Below, piece by piece: positions 8,606 through 17,208 of a DNA stretch of 64,000 bases. This DNA is from Verrucomicrobiota bacterium. GTDB lineage: Bacteria; Verrucomicrobiota; Verrucomicrobiia; Verrucomicrobiales; Verrucomicrobiaceae. A model generated the notes under the pieces. The model did no database searches. It was given only the letters and a program-made list of their open reading frames with translations, and had not been told where the DNA came from. The DNA lies in the NCBI GenBank assembly GCA_009885695.1, contig VFKE01000056.1, forward strand, positions 42,603 through 106,602. Direction: 5' to 3'. Numbering within the stretch: the stretch's first letter is position 1; each line of letters starts with the position of its first letter. A program made the position numbers and the translations under genes.

Positions 8606-9331
8606 CTACCAGATGCCAAGTTCTTCCAATGCCCGCGTGACGTTGCCGGCCCAGTCCTTGTTCGCGGCAGGACTCGCAGGACTCGGATGCAAGATGCGCG
8701 CGATTTTCAGATTCGGAAAATGGGGCTGCAATAGTTTAGCGCGCCCTTCAGCGAAACCGCCAACTCCAATGAGCCACTCCGGCTGGAGAATCTCCACGAC
8801 GCGACGCAAATGATCATCACAGGCGGCGAACACAGGTTCCATCTCCCGCGCAATGATTTTGTCCGGAGTAAGGTTGGCGCCAGTCTCTGACATGAAAACA
8901 AGCGGACAGAAGTTGGCGACAAAATGATCCTTGAAAAAATTTATGGCAGAACCGTAGCGCTGAGCGAACAAGCCCCATAACCTGCGGCCGCTGACTTCGC
9001 TTTTGGGGCAGTCAAAACCAAGGATGGGACGCTTCGGATGCTCGCGCGCAGGCTTGCCGACAGCCTCGCGGATGCCCATCCAGTCGCGCACGGCCGCAAT
9101 CTCCCCAAAGGGCACACCGGTTTGGGCCATGCCAAAGGGACCCGGGTTCATGCCGAGAAAGATAATTTTCTTCAATCCACCACCGAAACGCGAGAGGTAG
9201 GCTTCATGCGATGCACGGGCATAGTCGAGCGGATCATAAACATGCGTGACCGGATCGCTGAAGCTCAAGCTCCGCAGCGCATCCGACAAGGAGCGGGCGG
9301 CGTCGGTCAGCGTCTCGCGTTGAACTACCAT
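8606..9331 (-). CDS. SMUG1-type single-strand-selective uracil-DNA glycosylase
   Basis: Removes uracil and oxidised pyrimidines from DNA to start base-excision repair. The family-3 signature is intact: active-site motif 1 GMNPGPFGMAQTGVPFGE at about residues 60-77 and motif 2 HPSPASPAANK near the C-terminus. At 241 residues it is of normal length. SMUG1-type enzymes are mainly animal proteins with scattered bacterial members. The ATG at 9331 overlaps the end of the upstream kinase gene by 7 bases, so translation is probably coupled. Confidence 0.92.
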   Translation of the reverse strand: MVVQRETLTDAARSLSDALRSLSFSDPVTHVYDPLDYARASHEAYLSRFGGGLKKIIFLGMNPGPFGMAQTGVPFGEIAAVRDWMGIREAVGKPAREHPKRPILGFDCPKSEVSGRRLWGLFAQRYGSAINFFKDHFVANFCPLVFMSETGANLTPDKIIAREMEPVFAACDDHLRRVVEILQPEWLIGVGGFAEGRAKLLQPHFPNLKIARILHPSPASPAANKDWAGNVTRALEELGIW

Positions 9332-11271
9332 TTGCTGCCCGGATTCTTAAAATAATGTTCTGCGAGCTTCAGGGCCTGACTGGCGTGCTGGTCTGGGGAC
9401 ATGATGAATGGCCAGATGATGACCTCGCGAATGTCCCCGGTGAAAAGCATGTTGGGTGCGGGTGGACGCGCGGGGTTGGTGACTGCCTCGGACACATTGA
9501 TTTCGCTAAGCGCGGACCAGCCAGGAGGCATGATACATTCGCCAGATGATTTTCCGCCGTCGGTGCCGCTCCGCACTGTAAGTGTGATTTTTTTTATCTC
9601 GGGATCCAGGCGAAGACTGACCAGGCTAAAAATGTTTGTGCTCCGGTCACCAACCTTGCACTCATAGGCAAGTTGCTTTCCCTTGGGCGGCTGAGCGCTG
9701 GCCTTGGCTCGGAACTCATTATTAGGAAACGCCTGCAATTGGATCCATTCATTATTGCCCTTGTTATGAAGTCGCAAAATTGTCACTTCTTTGTTGGTTA
9801 TCCGGGGTCGAACAATCAAAAAAATCGTCATTCCCTTGTCTTTCACGTTTTTGCCGAACGGATAGTCCTTCACATCACCCGGACTGGCCACGTGGAACAT
9901 GCATTTACCGGCATCGAAGCGCAACAGGCTGATCTTTTTCTTAAATTCACCAGGCTGTTCGACGATTTGCATCGGGCAATTCTCCCTACGCCGGTCGCAT
10001 GCGCCGAGAACGGCATCGCCGGCAGCAGGTGAAAGATCGCGCCAGCTCAGGATCAGACTACCGGACTTCGCAGGAGAAATGGTTGCGCCAGCTTCAGACC
10101 AAGCCTCCATTTTTTCACCGGAAACCCAATGAATGATGGAGCCATCCACAATTGCATCAGCCGGTGGTGCTCCGAGCAAGCCCGCTGATTCACCATACAT
10201 TTTTATAAACAAAAAAGTACCGCCGCCTATGAGCACGAAGATGCCAATGACGATGTAGAGCCATGCCAGGCTGTTCTTGGCACGAGGCAGCGGTGATGCT
10301 TGGAATAAATTATTCTCAGGCTGTGCCTTCGGCTGAAGTGAACTCGTAGTGCGCGGCGATAATGTTCCCGTCGCGGGACGCGCCACGCTGCTGGAGATCG
10401 AAGCAGCCGGACCATCTCCGATGGCGGCGGGTTCGCTGATCACTCCTTCCGCAGCGAGACCGCGCAGTGAGTCAAGCGCCTGCTGCGCATTTGCGGGCCG
10501 ATCCCCTGGATCGCTGTTCATCAGCCACATCACCCAGTCGCAGAGTTGTGAAGGTAGATCAGAACGTAAATCATGCAGAAGTGTGACTTGATGCTTCAGA
10601 TGCATGTCCATCACCCCGGCCACTGTTGCCGCCTGGAATGGACGTTGTCCGGTCAACGCCTGATAATAGACACAACCGAGCGAATACAAATCCGTGCGAC
10701 CATCCAGCGGTTTACGCAGGAACTGCTCTGGTGCCATGTAGAAAATGGAACCGAGGATGTGGCCACGATGGTCCTCGGTCTGCTTTTTCGCGCCATACGA
10801 AAGCCGGGCGAGACCGAAGTCCACGATCTTGATCTGCAACCGCCCCCCGGGCAGCCGTTTCACCTTCATGTTCTCGGGTTTCAGATCGCGATGCAGGATG
10901 CTCTGGCCGTGCGCGGAGAGCACGCCTTCGAGCGTCTGGGTGGCCAGTTCATAAAAGTCTCCAATGCCAACCTTGCTGCCCAGGATCCAGTCGGAGAGCG
11001 TGTCGCCCTCCAGAAGCTCCATCACGATAAACAGGCCGTTCTCATCGCTGGCCAGATCGTAGATGGTGACGATGTTCGGATGCTGCAGCGTGGCGAGCGA
11101 TGCCGCCTCATTCTTTAGGGCCGACGACTGGGTGTCCTGCTTCTGCTCCTCTTCCTTGGTGAGCAGCCGTTTCAACGCGACGTAGCGGTTGAGCTGCGTG
11201 TCGTAAGCCTTGCACACCGAGCCGGCACCGCCCGCGCCAAGCTCTTCAAGAATTTTATAGCGACCTGACAT
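9325..11271 (-). CDS. Transmembrane Ser/Thr protein kinase with an extracytoplasmic sandwich-like domain
   Basis: Hanks-type kinase at residues 1-270 with an intact P-loop (LGAGGAGSVCKA), invariant lysine in VALKRL, catalytic SILHRDLKPENMKV and IVDFGLARL. A proline/serine-rich linker and one membrane helix (about 337-360, LAWLYIVIGIFVLIGG) follow. The extracytoplasmic part (about 370-640) has a LamG/concanavalin-like look (WSEAG, MTIFLIVRP, FTGDIREVIIW), suggesting a ligand or cell-wall sensor. Its target is not evident; FHA proteins at 19624-25131 and 39313-40905 are candidate phosphothreonine readers. Confidence 0.93.
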   Translation of the reverse strand: MSGRYKILEELGAGGAGSVCKAYDTQLNRYVALKRLLTKEEEQKQDTQSSALKNEAASLATLQHPNIVTIYDLASDENGLFIVMELLEGDTLSDWILGSKVGIGDFYELATQTLEGVLSAHGQSILHRDLKPENMKVKRLPGGRLQIKIVDFGLARLSYGAKKQTEDHRGHILGSIFYMAPEQFLRKPLDGRTDLYSLGCVYYQALTGQRPFQAATVAGVMDMHLKHQVTLLHDLRSDLPSQLCDWVMWLMNSDPGDRPANAQQALDSLRGLAAEGVISEPAAIGDGPAASISSSVARPATGTLSPRTTSSLQPKAQPENNLFQASPLPRAKNSLAWLYIVIGIFVLIGGGTFLFIKMYGESAGLLGAPPADAIVDGSIIHWVSGEKMEAWSEAGATISPAKSGSLILSWRDLSPAAGDAVLGACDRRRENCPMQIVEQPGEFKKKISLLRFDAGKCMFHVASPGDVKDYPFGKNVKDKGMTIFLIVRPRITNKEVTILRLHNKGNNEWIQLQAFPNNEFRAKASAQPPKGKQLAYECKVGDRSTNIFSLVSLRLDPEIKKITLTVRSGTDGGKSSGECIMPPGWSALSEINVSEAVTNPARPPAPNMLFTGDIREVIIWPFIMSPDQHASQALKLAEHYFKNPGSKW

Positions 11272-11325
11272 AAAATTGAATGAGCGGACAAAATCCGCAT
11301 TCCAGACCTTCTCAAGGTTTTTTAT

Positions 11326-12366
11326 TCATATCCGGACGGCGCCACATCGCGCCTGGATTTCCGCGATAGCCCACTGCGCGTGCTCGGCGATCAACGGCTC
11401 CTCATCCCGCGCTGCTTCGTTCAATGCTGGCAAATCATCGATCGTGCCGATGTTCCCCAGCACAACGCACACGTTGCGCAGGAACGCGGGACGCTTGATC
11501 CGCTTGATGGGTGATCTGCGAAACATCTCGCGAAACCCATCTACGGTGAGCTTGAGAAAGTCGCGCAGCTTCATGTCGAACACGGCATCGCGCGCCTGAA
11601 ACGCAGCTTCGCGCGAGGCCACGGCGAAACGGTTCCACGGACAGGCATCGAGACAGTCATCGCAACCGTAGATGCGGTCACCGATGGCGCGGCGAAACTC
11701 CAGCGGAATGCTCCCCTTGTGTTCGATGGTGAGATACGAAATGCAGCGCCGGGCGTCGAGCCGGCGCGGTGCGGTGATGGCCTGGGTGGGACACGCGACC
11801 ATGCAGCGCGTGCACTTGCCGCACAAATCGCGCTGCGGCGCATCCGGTTCCAAGGGCAGGGTGGTCAGTATTTCCGCAAGGAAAAACCATGTGCCAAGAG
11901 AACGATGGATTTGCATGGTGCTCTTCCCATTCCAGCCGAGGCCGGCCTCGTTCGCAAAGTCCCGCTCCAGAACCGGGCCCGTGTCCACATAGCATTTCTG
12001 TGTGCCCCCGTGGGTGTTAAGCCATTCATCCAGCGAGCGTAACTTCTCCGCGATGAGATCGTGATAGTCTTCATTCCAGGCATAGCGCGCGATTTTTCCT
12101 TCCAGCGCTCCCGGCTGCTGCGCTCCCGGAAAATAATTCATGGCCAGCACGATGACCGACTTCGCACCGGGCAACACTGCGACTGGATCACCGCGCCGTT
12201 CCATGTTGCGCGCCATCCATGCCATGTCGCCGTGCTTCCCCTCGGCAATCCACTGCTCGAACAAAGCGCGATGGGCCGCTGGTTGCGCCGTGGCAATCCG
12301 GCAGTCGCCGAAGCCCGCTACCCGCGCCCTCGAAACCAGATCTTGTTTCAACTGCTCCATGCCCAT
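11326..12366 (-). CDS. queG: Epoxyqueuosine reductase
   Basis: Catalyses the last step of queuosine synthesis, reducing epoxyqueuosine to queuosine in tRNA with cobalamin and two [4Fe-4S] clusters. The two cluster motifs are visible: CGKCTRCMVACP and YGCDDCLDACPWN. The N-terminal DUF1730 region includes MAWMARNMERRGDP and the KSVIVLAMNYFPG segment. The C-terminal ~60 residues resemble the HEAT-like extension found in many QueG. 346 residues, normal length. Divergent from the U32-family gene with 47 bases between them. Confidence 0.95.
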   Translation of the reverse strand: MGMEQLKQDLVSRARVAGFGDCRIATAQPAAHRALFEQWIAEGKHGDMAWMARNMERRGDPVAVLPGAKSVIVLAMNYFPGAQQPGALEGKIARYAWNEDYHDLIAEKLRSLDEWLNTHGGTQKCYVDTGPVLERDFANEAGLGWNGKSTMQIHRSLGTWFFLAEILTTLPLEPDAPQRDLCGKCTRCMVACPTQAITAPRRLDARRCISYLTIEHKGSIPLEFRRAIGDRIYGCDDCLDACPWNRFAVASREAAFQARDAVFDMKLRDFLKLTVDGFREMFRRSPIKRIKRPAFLRNVCVVLGNIGTIDDLPALNEAARDEEPLIAEHAQWAIAEIQARCGAVRI

Positions 12367-12413
12367 GTAAGGCTCAAGATGCCACCGGCTTGGTTTCGTG
12401 CTACTGATACCTC

Positions 12414-14912
12414 GTGATTCCCCGACTCCAGCCCCCTGAATTGCTCGCGCCCTCAGGCAACTGGGACTGCGCGCGCGCCGCAGTGGCCAACGGCGCTGAC
12501 GCGATTTACTTCGGGCTGCCGCGATTCAACGCCCGGCTGCGCGCGGACAATTTTACGGATGATGATTTGCCGCGGCTCATGGAATTTCTCCACCAACATG
12601 GCGTGCGCGGCCACTGCGCGTTTAACACATTGATCTTCACCAGTGAACTGGCCGATGCAGAAAGACAAATCCGCCTGCTGGACGATACAGGCGTGGACGC
12701 TGTGATCGTGCAGGACCTCGGTCTCGCACGGATGATCAAAGACATCGCGCCGCGGATCAAACTCCACGCCAGCACGCAGATGACCATCACTTCGCCAGAA
12801 GGCTTGCGTTTTGCGCGCAAGCTCGGACTCGATCTGGCGGTGCTGGCGCGGGAATTATCGCTGCGGGATTTGGAACGATTTCAAAGGGAAAACAATCCGC
12901 TGCCGCTGGAAGTGTTCGTGCATGGCGCGCTCTGTGTGGCCTATTCCGGCCAGTGCCTGACGAGTGAATCGCTCGGCCGGCGCAGCGCCAACCGGGGCGA
13001 ATGCGCACAGGCCTGCCGGATGCCCTATGAATTGATCGTCGATGGCGTGAAGCAGGATCTCGGTGAGAAGCGCTACCTGCTTTCGCCTCAAGACCTTGCG
13101 GCGGTGGATGAAATCCCGCGACTGATCGAACTCGGCGTGCGCAGCTTCAAAATTGAAGGCCGGCTGAAGACACCGGAATATGTCGCGGCGGTGACTGGAG
13201 TGTATCGCAAGGCCATTGATGCAGCGATGAAGGTTCAAGGTTCAGGGTTCAGGGTTCAAGGTTGTGATGAAGAAGATCGCCATGCCTTGGAGATGACCTT
13301 CAGCCGCGGTTTGTATTCCGGCTGGATGCACGGCGTGAACCATCAAGAATTAGTGGGCGCGCGCTTTGGCAAAAAGCGCGGGCCGTTCATCGGTGAAGTT
13401 CTGCGTCATGCGACCGATGGCGTGGAGTTGACCGAAATGCGCGTGCCACTGAAGCCGGGCGACGGAGTGGTGTTTGAGAATCCGAGCAACACCGACTACG
13501 AACAAGGTGGATTCCTCTACGCCGTGAAAGGCAACTGCATCGAATTCCAACGCGAGAAACTCGACTTCACACGCATCCCACTGGGAACACGCCTCTATAA
13601 AACGAGTGATCCGGCGCTGGACAAGAAGTTGCGTGCGACATTCCAAGGCGAGATTCCCCTGCGCAAGCAGCGCGCCCTGCACTTGAGCGTCAGTGGCGCA
13701 GCGGGTGAATCACTGACGCTCTCGCTGCTTGATGACAAAGGTCAAGCCGCTGAAAGTGTGACATCCGGAATGCCATTGCAGGTAGCGCAAAAACGACCGC
13801 TGACTCGGGAGTCACTCCTGGAGCAATTCGGAAAACTGGGTGGCACACCGTATGAAATCGCCACGCTCGAAGTGCGGCTGGAAGATGATTTGATTCTGCC
13901 GATAAGTGAGTTGAACCGGATGCGGCGGGCCTTGGTGGAAAAGTTGAGTGGCACCGGCTTGCAGCCGGTGTGTAGCGCAGGCATCTTGCCTGCACAGGAT
14001 GCTGCACTGGCGGACAGAATGTCCGCCCTCCACACAGGCTCCAAGCCTGTGCCACAAGCCGAACCGTCGTTGTTCATCCTCTGCCGCAATTCCGAGCAGA
14101 TCACCGCAGCACTCGATGCCAATGTGACGCGAATTTACGCGGACTTCGAAGACATCCGGCTGTTCGCGGAAGCGGTTGCGCAGGTGCGACAGCACGGTGG
14201 TGGCACGGAGATATTCCTCGCCACGCCGCGTATCCAGAAACCGGGTGAGTCCGGATATTTCAAGCTGATATCCAACGCAAAGCCAGATGGCGTGCTGATC
14301 CGCAACCTGGGGTCGATCGAATTTTTCGCATCATTGGGACTGCGAATGGCGGGAGATTTTTCACTCAACGTGGCCAACCCGCTCACCGCTGATTTCTTGA
14401 TCGAATCCGGACTGGAACGGCTCACGGTTTCTTACGATCTGGACATCGGCCAGGTGCTCGATCTGCTGCGCGCGGCACCACCGTCCTGGTTTGAACTCAC
14501 GCTGCACCAGCACATGCCGATGTTTCACATGGAGCACTGCGTCTTCGCCGCGTTCATGTCGCAAGGGAAAACATCGCTCGACTGCGGTCGCCCCTGCGAA
14601 AAACACAGCGTCAAACTGCGCGACCGTGTGGGCATGGAACACCCGTTGAAAGCGGACGTCGGCTGCCGGAACACGCTGTTCAACGCCGTGCCGCAGACCG
14701 GGGCCAGGTTCTTCAGCGATCTGATGCAGGCCGGACTGCGACACTATCGGGTGGAACTTCTTGAGGAATCCGCCAGCGCCGCCGCCCAGGTAATTGAAAC
14801 TTACCAGGCGTTGCTCAGCGGCGCGCGCGGCGGTGCCTTGCTCTGGCGCGAACTTCGGGCGCAATCACAACTCGGCGTGACCAGCGGGACCTTGCGGACG
14901 GATGACAAATAA
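12414..14912 (+). CDS. U32-family protein, RlhA-like (23S rRNA hydroxylation family) with repeat insertions
   Basis: Resembles U32 'peptidases' now known to include RlhA, which hydroxylates C2501 of 23S rRNA. The N-terminal U32 domain (residues 1-330) shows ELLAPSGNWDCARAAVANGADAIYFG, the signature LEVFVHGALCVAYSGQC and the cysteine-containing NRGECAQACRMPY. A DUF3656-like middle and a second, diverged U32-like domain (about 545-800; HMPMFHMEHCVFAAF with further cysteines) follow. 832 residues is long for the family. Two repeats are read in frame: a GGTTC array near residues 273-284 (13232-13263) and a ~106-bp palindromic element near residues 513-547 (13949-14054). RlhA function itself is inference. 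Confidence 0.85.
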   Translation: MIPRLQPPELLAPSGNWDCARAAVANGADAIYFGLPRFNARLRADNFTDDDLPRLMEFLHQHGVRGHCAFNTLIFTSELADAERQIRLLDDTGVDAVIVQDLGLARMIKDIAPRIKLHASTQMTITSPEGLRFARKLGLDLAVLARELSLRDLERFQRENNPLPLEVFVHGALCVAYSGQCLTSESLGRRSANRGECAQACRMPYELIVDGVKQDLGEKRYLLSPQDLAAVDEIPRLIELGVRSFKIEGRLKTPEYVAAVTGVYRKAIDAAMKVQGSGFRVQGCDEEDRHALEMTFSRGLYSGWMHGVNHQELVGARFGKKRGPFIGEVLRHATDGVELTEMRVPLKPGDGVVFENPSNTDYEQGGFLYAVKGNCIEFQREKLDFTRIPLGTRLYKTSDPALDKKLRATFQGEIPLRKQRALHLSVSGAAGESLTLSLLDDKGQAAESVTSGMPLQVAQKRPLTRESLLEQFGKLGGTPYEIATLEVRLEDDLILPISELNRMRRALVEKLSGTGLQPVCSAGILPAQDAALADRMSALHTGSKPVPQAEPSLFILCRNSEQITAALDANVTRIYADFEDIRLFAEAVAQVRQHGGGTEIFLATPRIQKPGESGYFKLISNAKPDGVLIRNLGSIEFFASLGLRMAGDFSLNVANPLTADFLIESGLERLTVSYDLDIGQVLDLLRAAPPSWFELTLHQHMPMFHMEHCVFAAFMSQGKTSLDCGRPCEKHSVKLRDRVGMEHPLKADVGCRNTLFNAVPQTGARFFSDLMQAGLRHYRVELLEESASAAAQVIETYQALLSGARGGALLWRELRAQSQLGVTSGTLRTDDK
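13232..13263 (+). repeat. In-frame GGTTCA(A/G) direct-repeat insertion in the U32 gene
   Basis: Four near-copies of the heptamer AGGTTCA/GGGTTCA lie back to back and are translated as VQGSGFRVQG, between the conserved AIDAAMK helix and HALEMTFSRGLYSG. Family members usually pass directly from one to the other, so this is an insertion of simple repeat DNA that kept the reading frame. Confidence 0.7.
13949..14054 (+). repeat. In-frame ~106-bp palindromic repeat in the U32 gene
   Basis: Starts TGGCACCGGCTTGCAGCC and ends GGCTCCAAGCCTGTGCCA; the 24-base ends are near reverse complements. Two internal hairpins follow (GCAGGCATCTTGCCTGC and GGCGGACAGAATGTCCGCC). The element is translated as GTGLQPVCSAGILPAQDA and onward to GSKPVPQ, a low-homology linker between the two U32-like halves. 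It belongs to the same family as the intergenic copy at 2886-2988. Confidence 0.85.
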
Positions 14913-14958
14913 TTCTCAGACCACGCGCGCCTTCTGTCGCAGAGCGACAATGGATGAT

Positions 14959-15112
14959 AGCCGTGGGTTTCAACCCACGGTTGACGTCCACAAGCGTATC
15001 CGTCGCGTAGCGACGACGGAACCGGGCTTTGCCAAGCTGTCTCATCGAGTTACATTGTCGCTACGAGACAAAATTAATTTGCGGCTACGACCGTGGGTTG
15101 AAACCCACGGCT
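14959..15112. repeat. 154-bp non-coding element with perfect 23-bp terminal inverted repeats
   Basis: AGCCGTGGGTTTCAACCCAC plus three bases at 14959-14981 is the exact reverse complement of 15090-15112; each end is itself a hairpin (CCGTGGGTT/AACCCACGG). The interior has a smaller palindrome around CGTCGCGTAGCGACGACGG and no gene. It fills most of the 328-base gap between the convergent U32 and histidine-kinase genes, which otherwise holds only the terminator at 15182-15215. Confidence 0.8.
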
Positions 15113-15181
15113 ACCGTCCGCCGTTGCTCTGCGACGTGAAGAAACAGCATTGGACACGCTATTTATTATCAGGTGTAAAAT

Positions 15182-15215
15182 ATGAAGCGCGCGAGGCCCC
15201 CCTCGCGCGCTTCAT
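15182..15215 (-). terminator. Strong hairpin terminator after the histidine kinase gene
   Basis: A perfect 15-bp stem (ATGAAGCGCGCGAGG and its complement) with a CCCC loop sits 26 bases past the kinase stop. On the minus strand it is followed by the T-rich ATATTTTAC, fitting an intrinsic terminator. It may also stop transcription from the U32 gene on the other strand. Confidence 0.75.
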
Positions 15216-15240
15216 GTGACGTGCCGTGCTTGAAATCAGT

Positions 15241-15996
15241 TCAAGCCACCGGCACGCTCACCCAGAAAGTGGTGGTGCTGTCCTGTGAATTCACACCCAA
15301 TCGAATCCCCGTCTGGTGCGCCAGCATGGCGGCGATCGTGAGGCCGAGACCGAGATGGGAGGCGCTCTTGCTTCCTTGAAACGGACGGAAAACATCCGCC
15401 AGCTTCTCCGGCGCAATTTGCGATCCGGTGTTGCTCACGAGAATGTCGACCCGTTTTTCAGAAGCAGGGCTGATGACTCCAGGGCCGGTCATCTGAATCA
15501 GCGCGCGACCGCCACCCTTGAGCGCGGCTTCGGCAGCGTTCTTCAGAACTTCGAGCAGCAGCTCCTTGAATTTCGAGGGATCGACCAGCACAGGCGGCAA
15601 GTTGTCCGGCACATCCATTTCAAAAGGCACGCCCGCCTTGATAAACGGATCGCGGATCGCGGTGGCGACAACGCCCATATATTCGTTCAGATTGAGAGGC
15701 TGGAGATTGATCTTGGCGCAGCCACCGGCGGCACGGATACGTTCGCTGAGTCCGGAGATGCTCATGGAGGCCTCCTTGATGTGCTTCATGTTCTCGAACA
15801 CGGTAGCATCCAGTTCCTCGTTCATCAGGATCAGGCTGCTGAAACCCTGGATGATGGCGAGCAGGTTATTGAGCTTGTGCGTCAATCCGCGCAACAAATC
15901 CTGATGAAAGCCCTCTGAGGACTGCGGCCCGAGGTTTAACTGGTTCGGATAAACGAACTGCATGGGGTTCGCGGGTGTAGGGACAGTGGCAACCAT
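15241..15996 (-). CDS. Soluble histidine kinase without a visible sensor domain
   Basis: A 251-residue cytoplasmic kinase. The HisKA-like dimerisation region has the phospho-accepting histidine in LRGLTHKLNNLLAIIQGF at about residue 40. The HATPase_c domain (about 130-250) shows an N-box ELLLEVLKNAAEAAL, G1-like ILVSNTGSQIAPEKL and G2 SHLGLGLTIAAMLAHQTG. No transmembrane or PAS/GAF domain precedes it, so input must come from a partner. No response regulator is adjacent. Upstream there is a long repeat-containing gap. Confidence 0.85.
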   Translation of the reverse strand: MVATVPTPANPMQFVYPNQLNLGPQSSEGFHQDLLRGLTHKLNNLLAIIQGFSSLILMNEELDATVFENMKHIKEASMSISGLSERIRAAGGCAKINLQPLNLNEYMGVVATAIRDPFIKAGVPFEMDVPDNLPPVLVDPSKFKELLLEVLKNAAEAALKGGGRALIQMTGPGVISPASEKRVDILVSNTGSQIAPEKLADVFRPFQGSKSASHLGLGLTIAAMLAHQTGIRLGVNSQDSTTTFWVSVPVA

Positions 15997-16803
15997 AATT
16001 ACTAAACCAATTTAATCAAGAAATCTTGAATGTCGAGCAAAATCTCGTGTTTTTTAGAATTTTCATTCTATCGAGACTGGGCGGTGTTTTCTGGTGTAGC
16101 CATCCGGGTTGTCTGATTTCAGACGCCGGGTTTGCCTGTCGGCAGTGTGTAGCAGGGCTTTAGCCTGCTTGGCCAAGCCCGGGCAAGATGCCCGCGCTCC
16201 CTTTCATAATGCCCGCGCTCCCTTCATTGAAAAGTAGCTGACGAGGTGACGAGGCACAAATTTGGATGCCCGGTCGCGCCATCCACCAACGAAGGCTCTG
16301 CCCCTCCCCAACGGAGCGTGGGCATCTTGCCCGCGCCTTCCCCTGCCAGACAAGCCTTTCAGCTTTGCGAGTAAAGTGGACTGATAACGTTTGGCGGGCA
16401 GCAAATCTTTCAGTAAATCTGCCTGACAATTGGCAGCCGCCAAAGGGCTGGACTCTTCATCAAAGGAGCACGACTCGCGCGACTAGATTCGTGCCCGAGT
16501 CTCCGGGGCGCGAATGATGGTGAACAAGTTGCACCAAACAATCGCGATTGATCCCGGAGCCTCGGACGGGGGCAAGGACATACGAATGCACAATACCCTG
16601 ATGAGATGGAATGGACTGCGCGGGCGCACACTGCCAGCGAGCTCATCAAGTCGGTGCACCAGACTACCAAGCTTTGGACTGTTGACAGTTTGAGATCATT
16701 CGTTCATCATCTTCTTCGATCATCCACAATCCCGCTTGGTTGCTGGTAACCTAAACTCTCGGCATAAAATTTCCAAACAAAACAAAACAACACGCATCAA
16801 AAT
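15997..16803. other. 807-bp gap with palindromic repeats and no convincing gene
   Basis: Holds AGCAGGGCTTTAGCCTGCT (16151-16169), GGGCAAGATGCCCGCGCTCC from 16180, a second GCCCGCGCTCCCTT at about 16211, and GGAGCGTGGGCATCTTGCCC from 16313. The last three resemble the terminal inverted repeats of the RAYT element in leuS (44181-44830). Short open frames are present on both strands but none resembles a known protein. The last ~60 bases are A-rich and probably contain the leader of the DUF4190-like gene. Confidence 0.6.
16180..16336. repeat. RAYT-terminus-like palindromes
   Basis: GGGCAAGATGCCCGCGCTCC (16180 onward) matches the right inverted repeat of the leuS-inserted RAYT element at most positions. 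The 24-mer at 16313-16336 (GGAGCGTGGGCATCTTGCCC, then GCGC) matches the left repeat at 20 of 24 positions. They read as non-autonomous relatives or substrate sites of such a transposase. Confidence 0.6.
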
Positions 16804-17208
16804 ATGAACCAGAACATTCCACAACAGCCGCAATACGTAGCCACCCAACGCCCAGAATCAGGAACAGTAACTGCCCTAGCGGTAGTCTCGATCATTTTTG
16901 GCACAATAGGACTGCTCGGCTCATTCATTCCATGTTTAGGTGCCCTTGCAATCTGGATCGCTATACCGGCAGCATTATGCGGTGCGGGTGCAACCTATAT
17001 GGCGAAGTCGAAAGGTTGTTCGATTGGTCTTCCGGTGGCGGCTTTCATTGTCAGCGTTCTCGGAATGATAATTTCCGCGGTTCAGATAGTGGCGATCAGT
17101 GGGGCAGCCAAGGCTGCCAATAACGGAGTTCAAGCTCTCGACGCAGAAATGAAGAGAGACGCGAAAGCCCGTCAGGAACGAATCCAGAATGAGAATAATA
17201 AGCAGTAA
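16804..17208 (+). CDS. Small DUF4190-like membrane protein
   Basis: 134 residues with a Gln/Pro-rich N-terminus (MNQNIPQQPQYVATQRPES), two hydrophobic segments (about residues 20-62 and 75-100) and a charged C-terminal helix. The TALAVVSIIFGTIG ... SIGLPVAAFIVSVLGMII pattern is typical of DUF4190-type proteins, whose function is unknown. The last 20 bases overlap the start of the DUF2752 gene, so the two are probably co-translated. Confidence 0.7.
   Translation: MNQNIPQQPQYVATQRPESGTVTALAVVSIIFGTIGLLGSFIPCLGALAIWIAIPAALCGAGATYMAKSKGCSIGLPVAAFIVSVLGMIISAVQIVAISGAAKAANNGVQALDAEMKRDAKARQERIQNENNKQ

Noticed and set aside
14902-15219. 105-codon plus-strand frame after the U32 gene
   Set aside because: It consists largely of the 154-bp inverted-repeat element and a terminator hairpin, with no domain or homologous feel.
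13232-16336. Possible CRISPR array among the repeated sequences
   Set aside because: The repeats are palindromic or simple heptamer arrays without regularly spaced unique spacers, and no cas genes are present.
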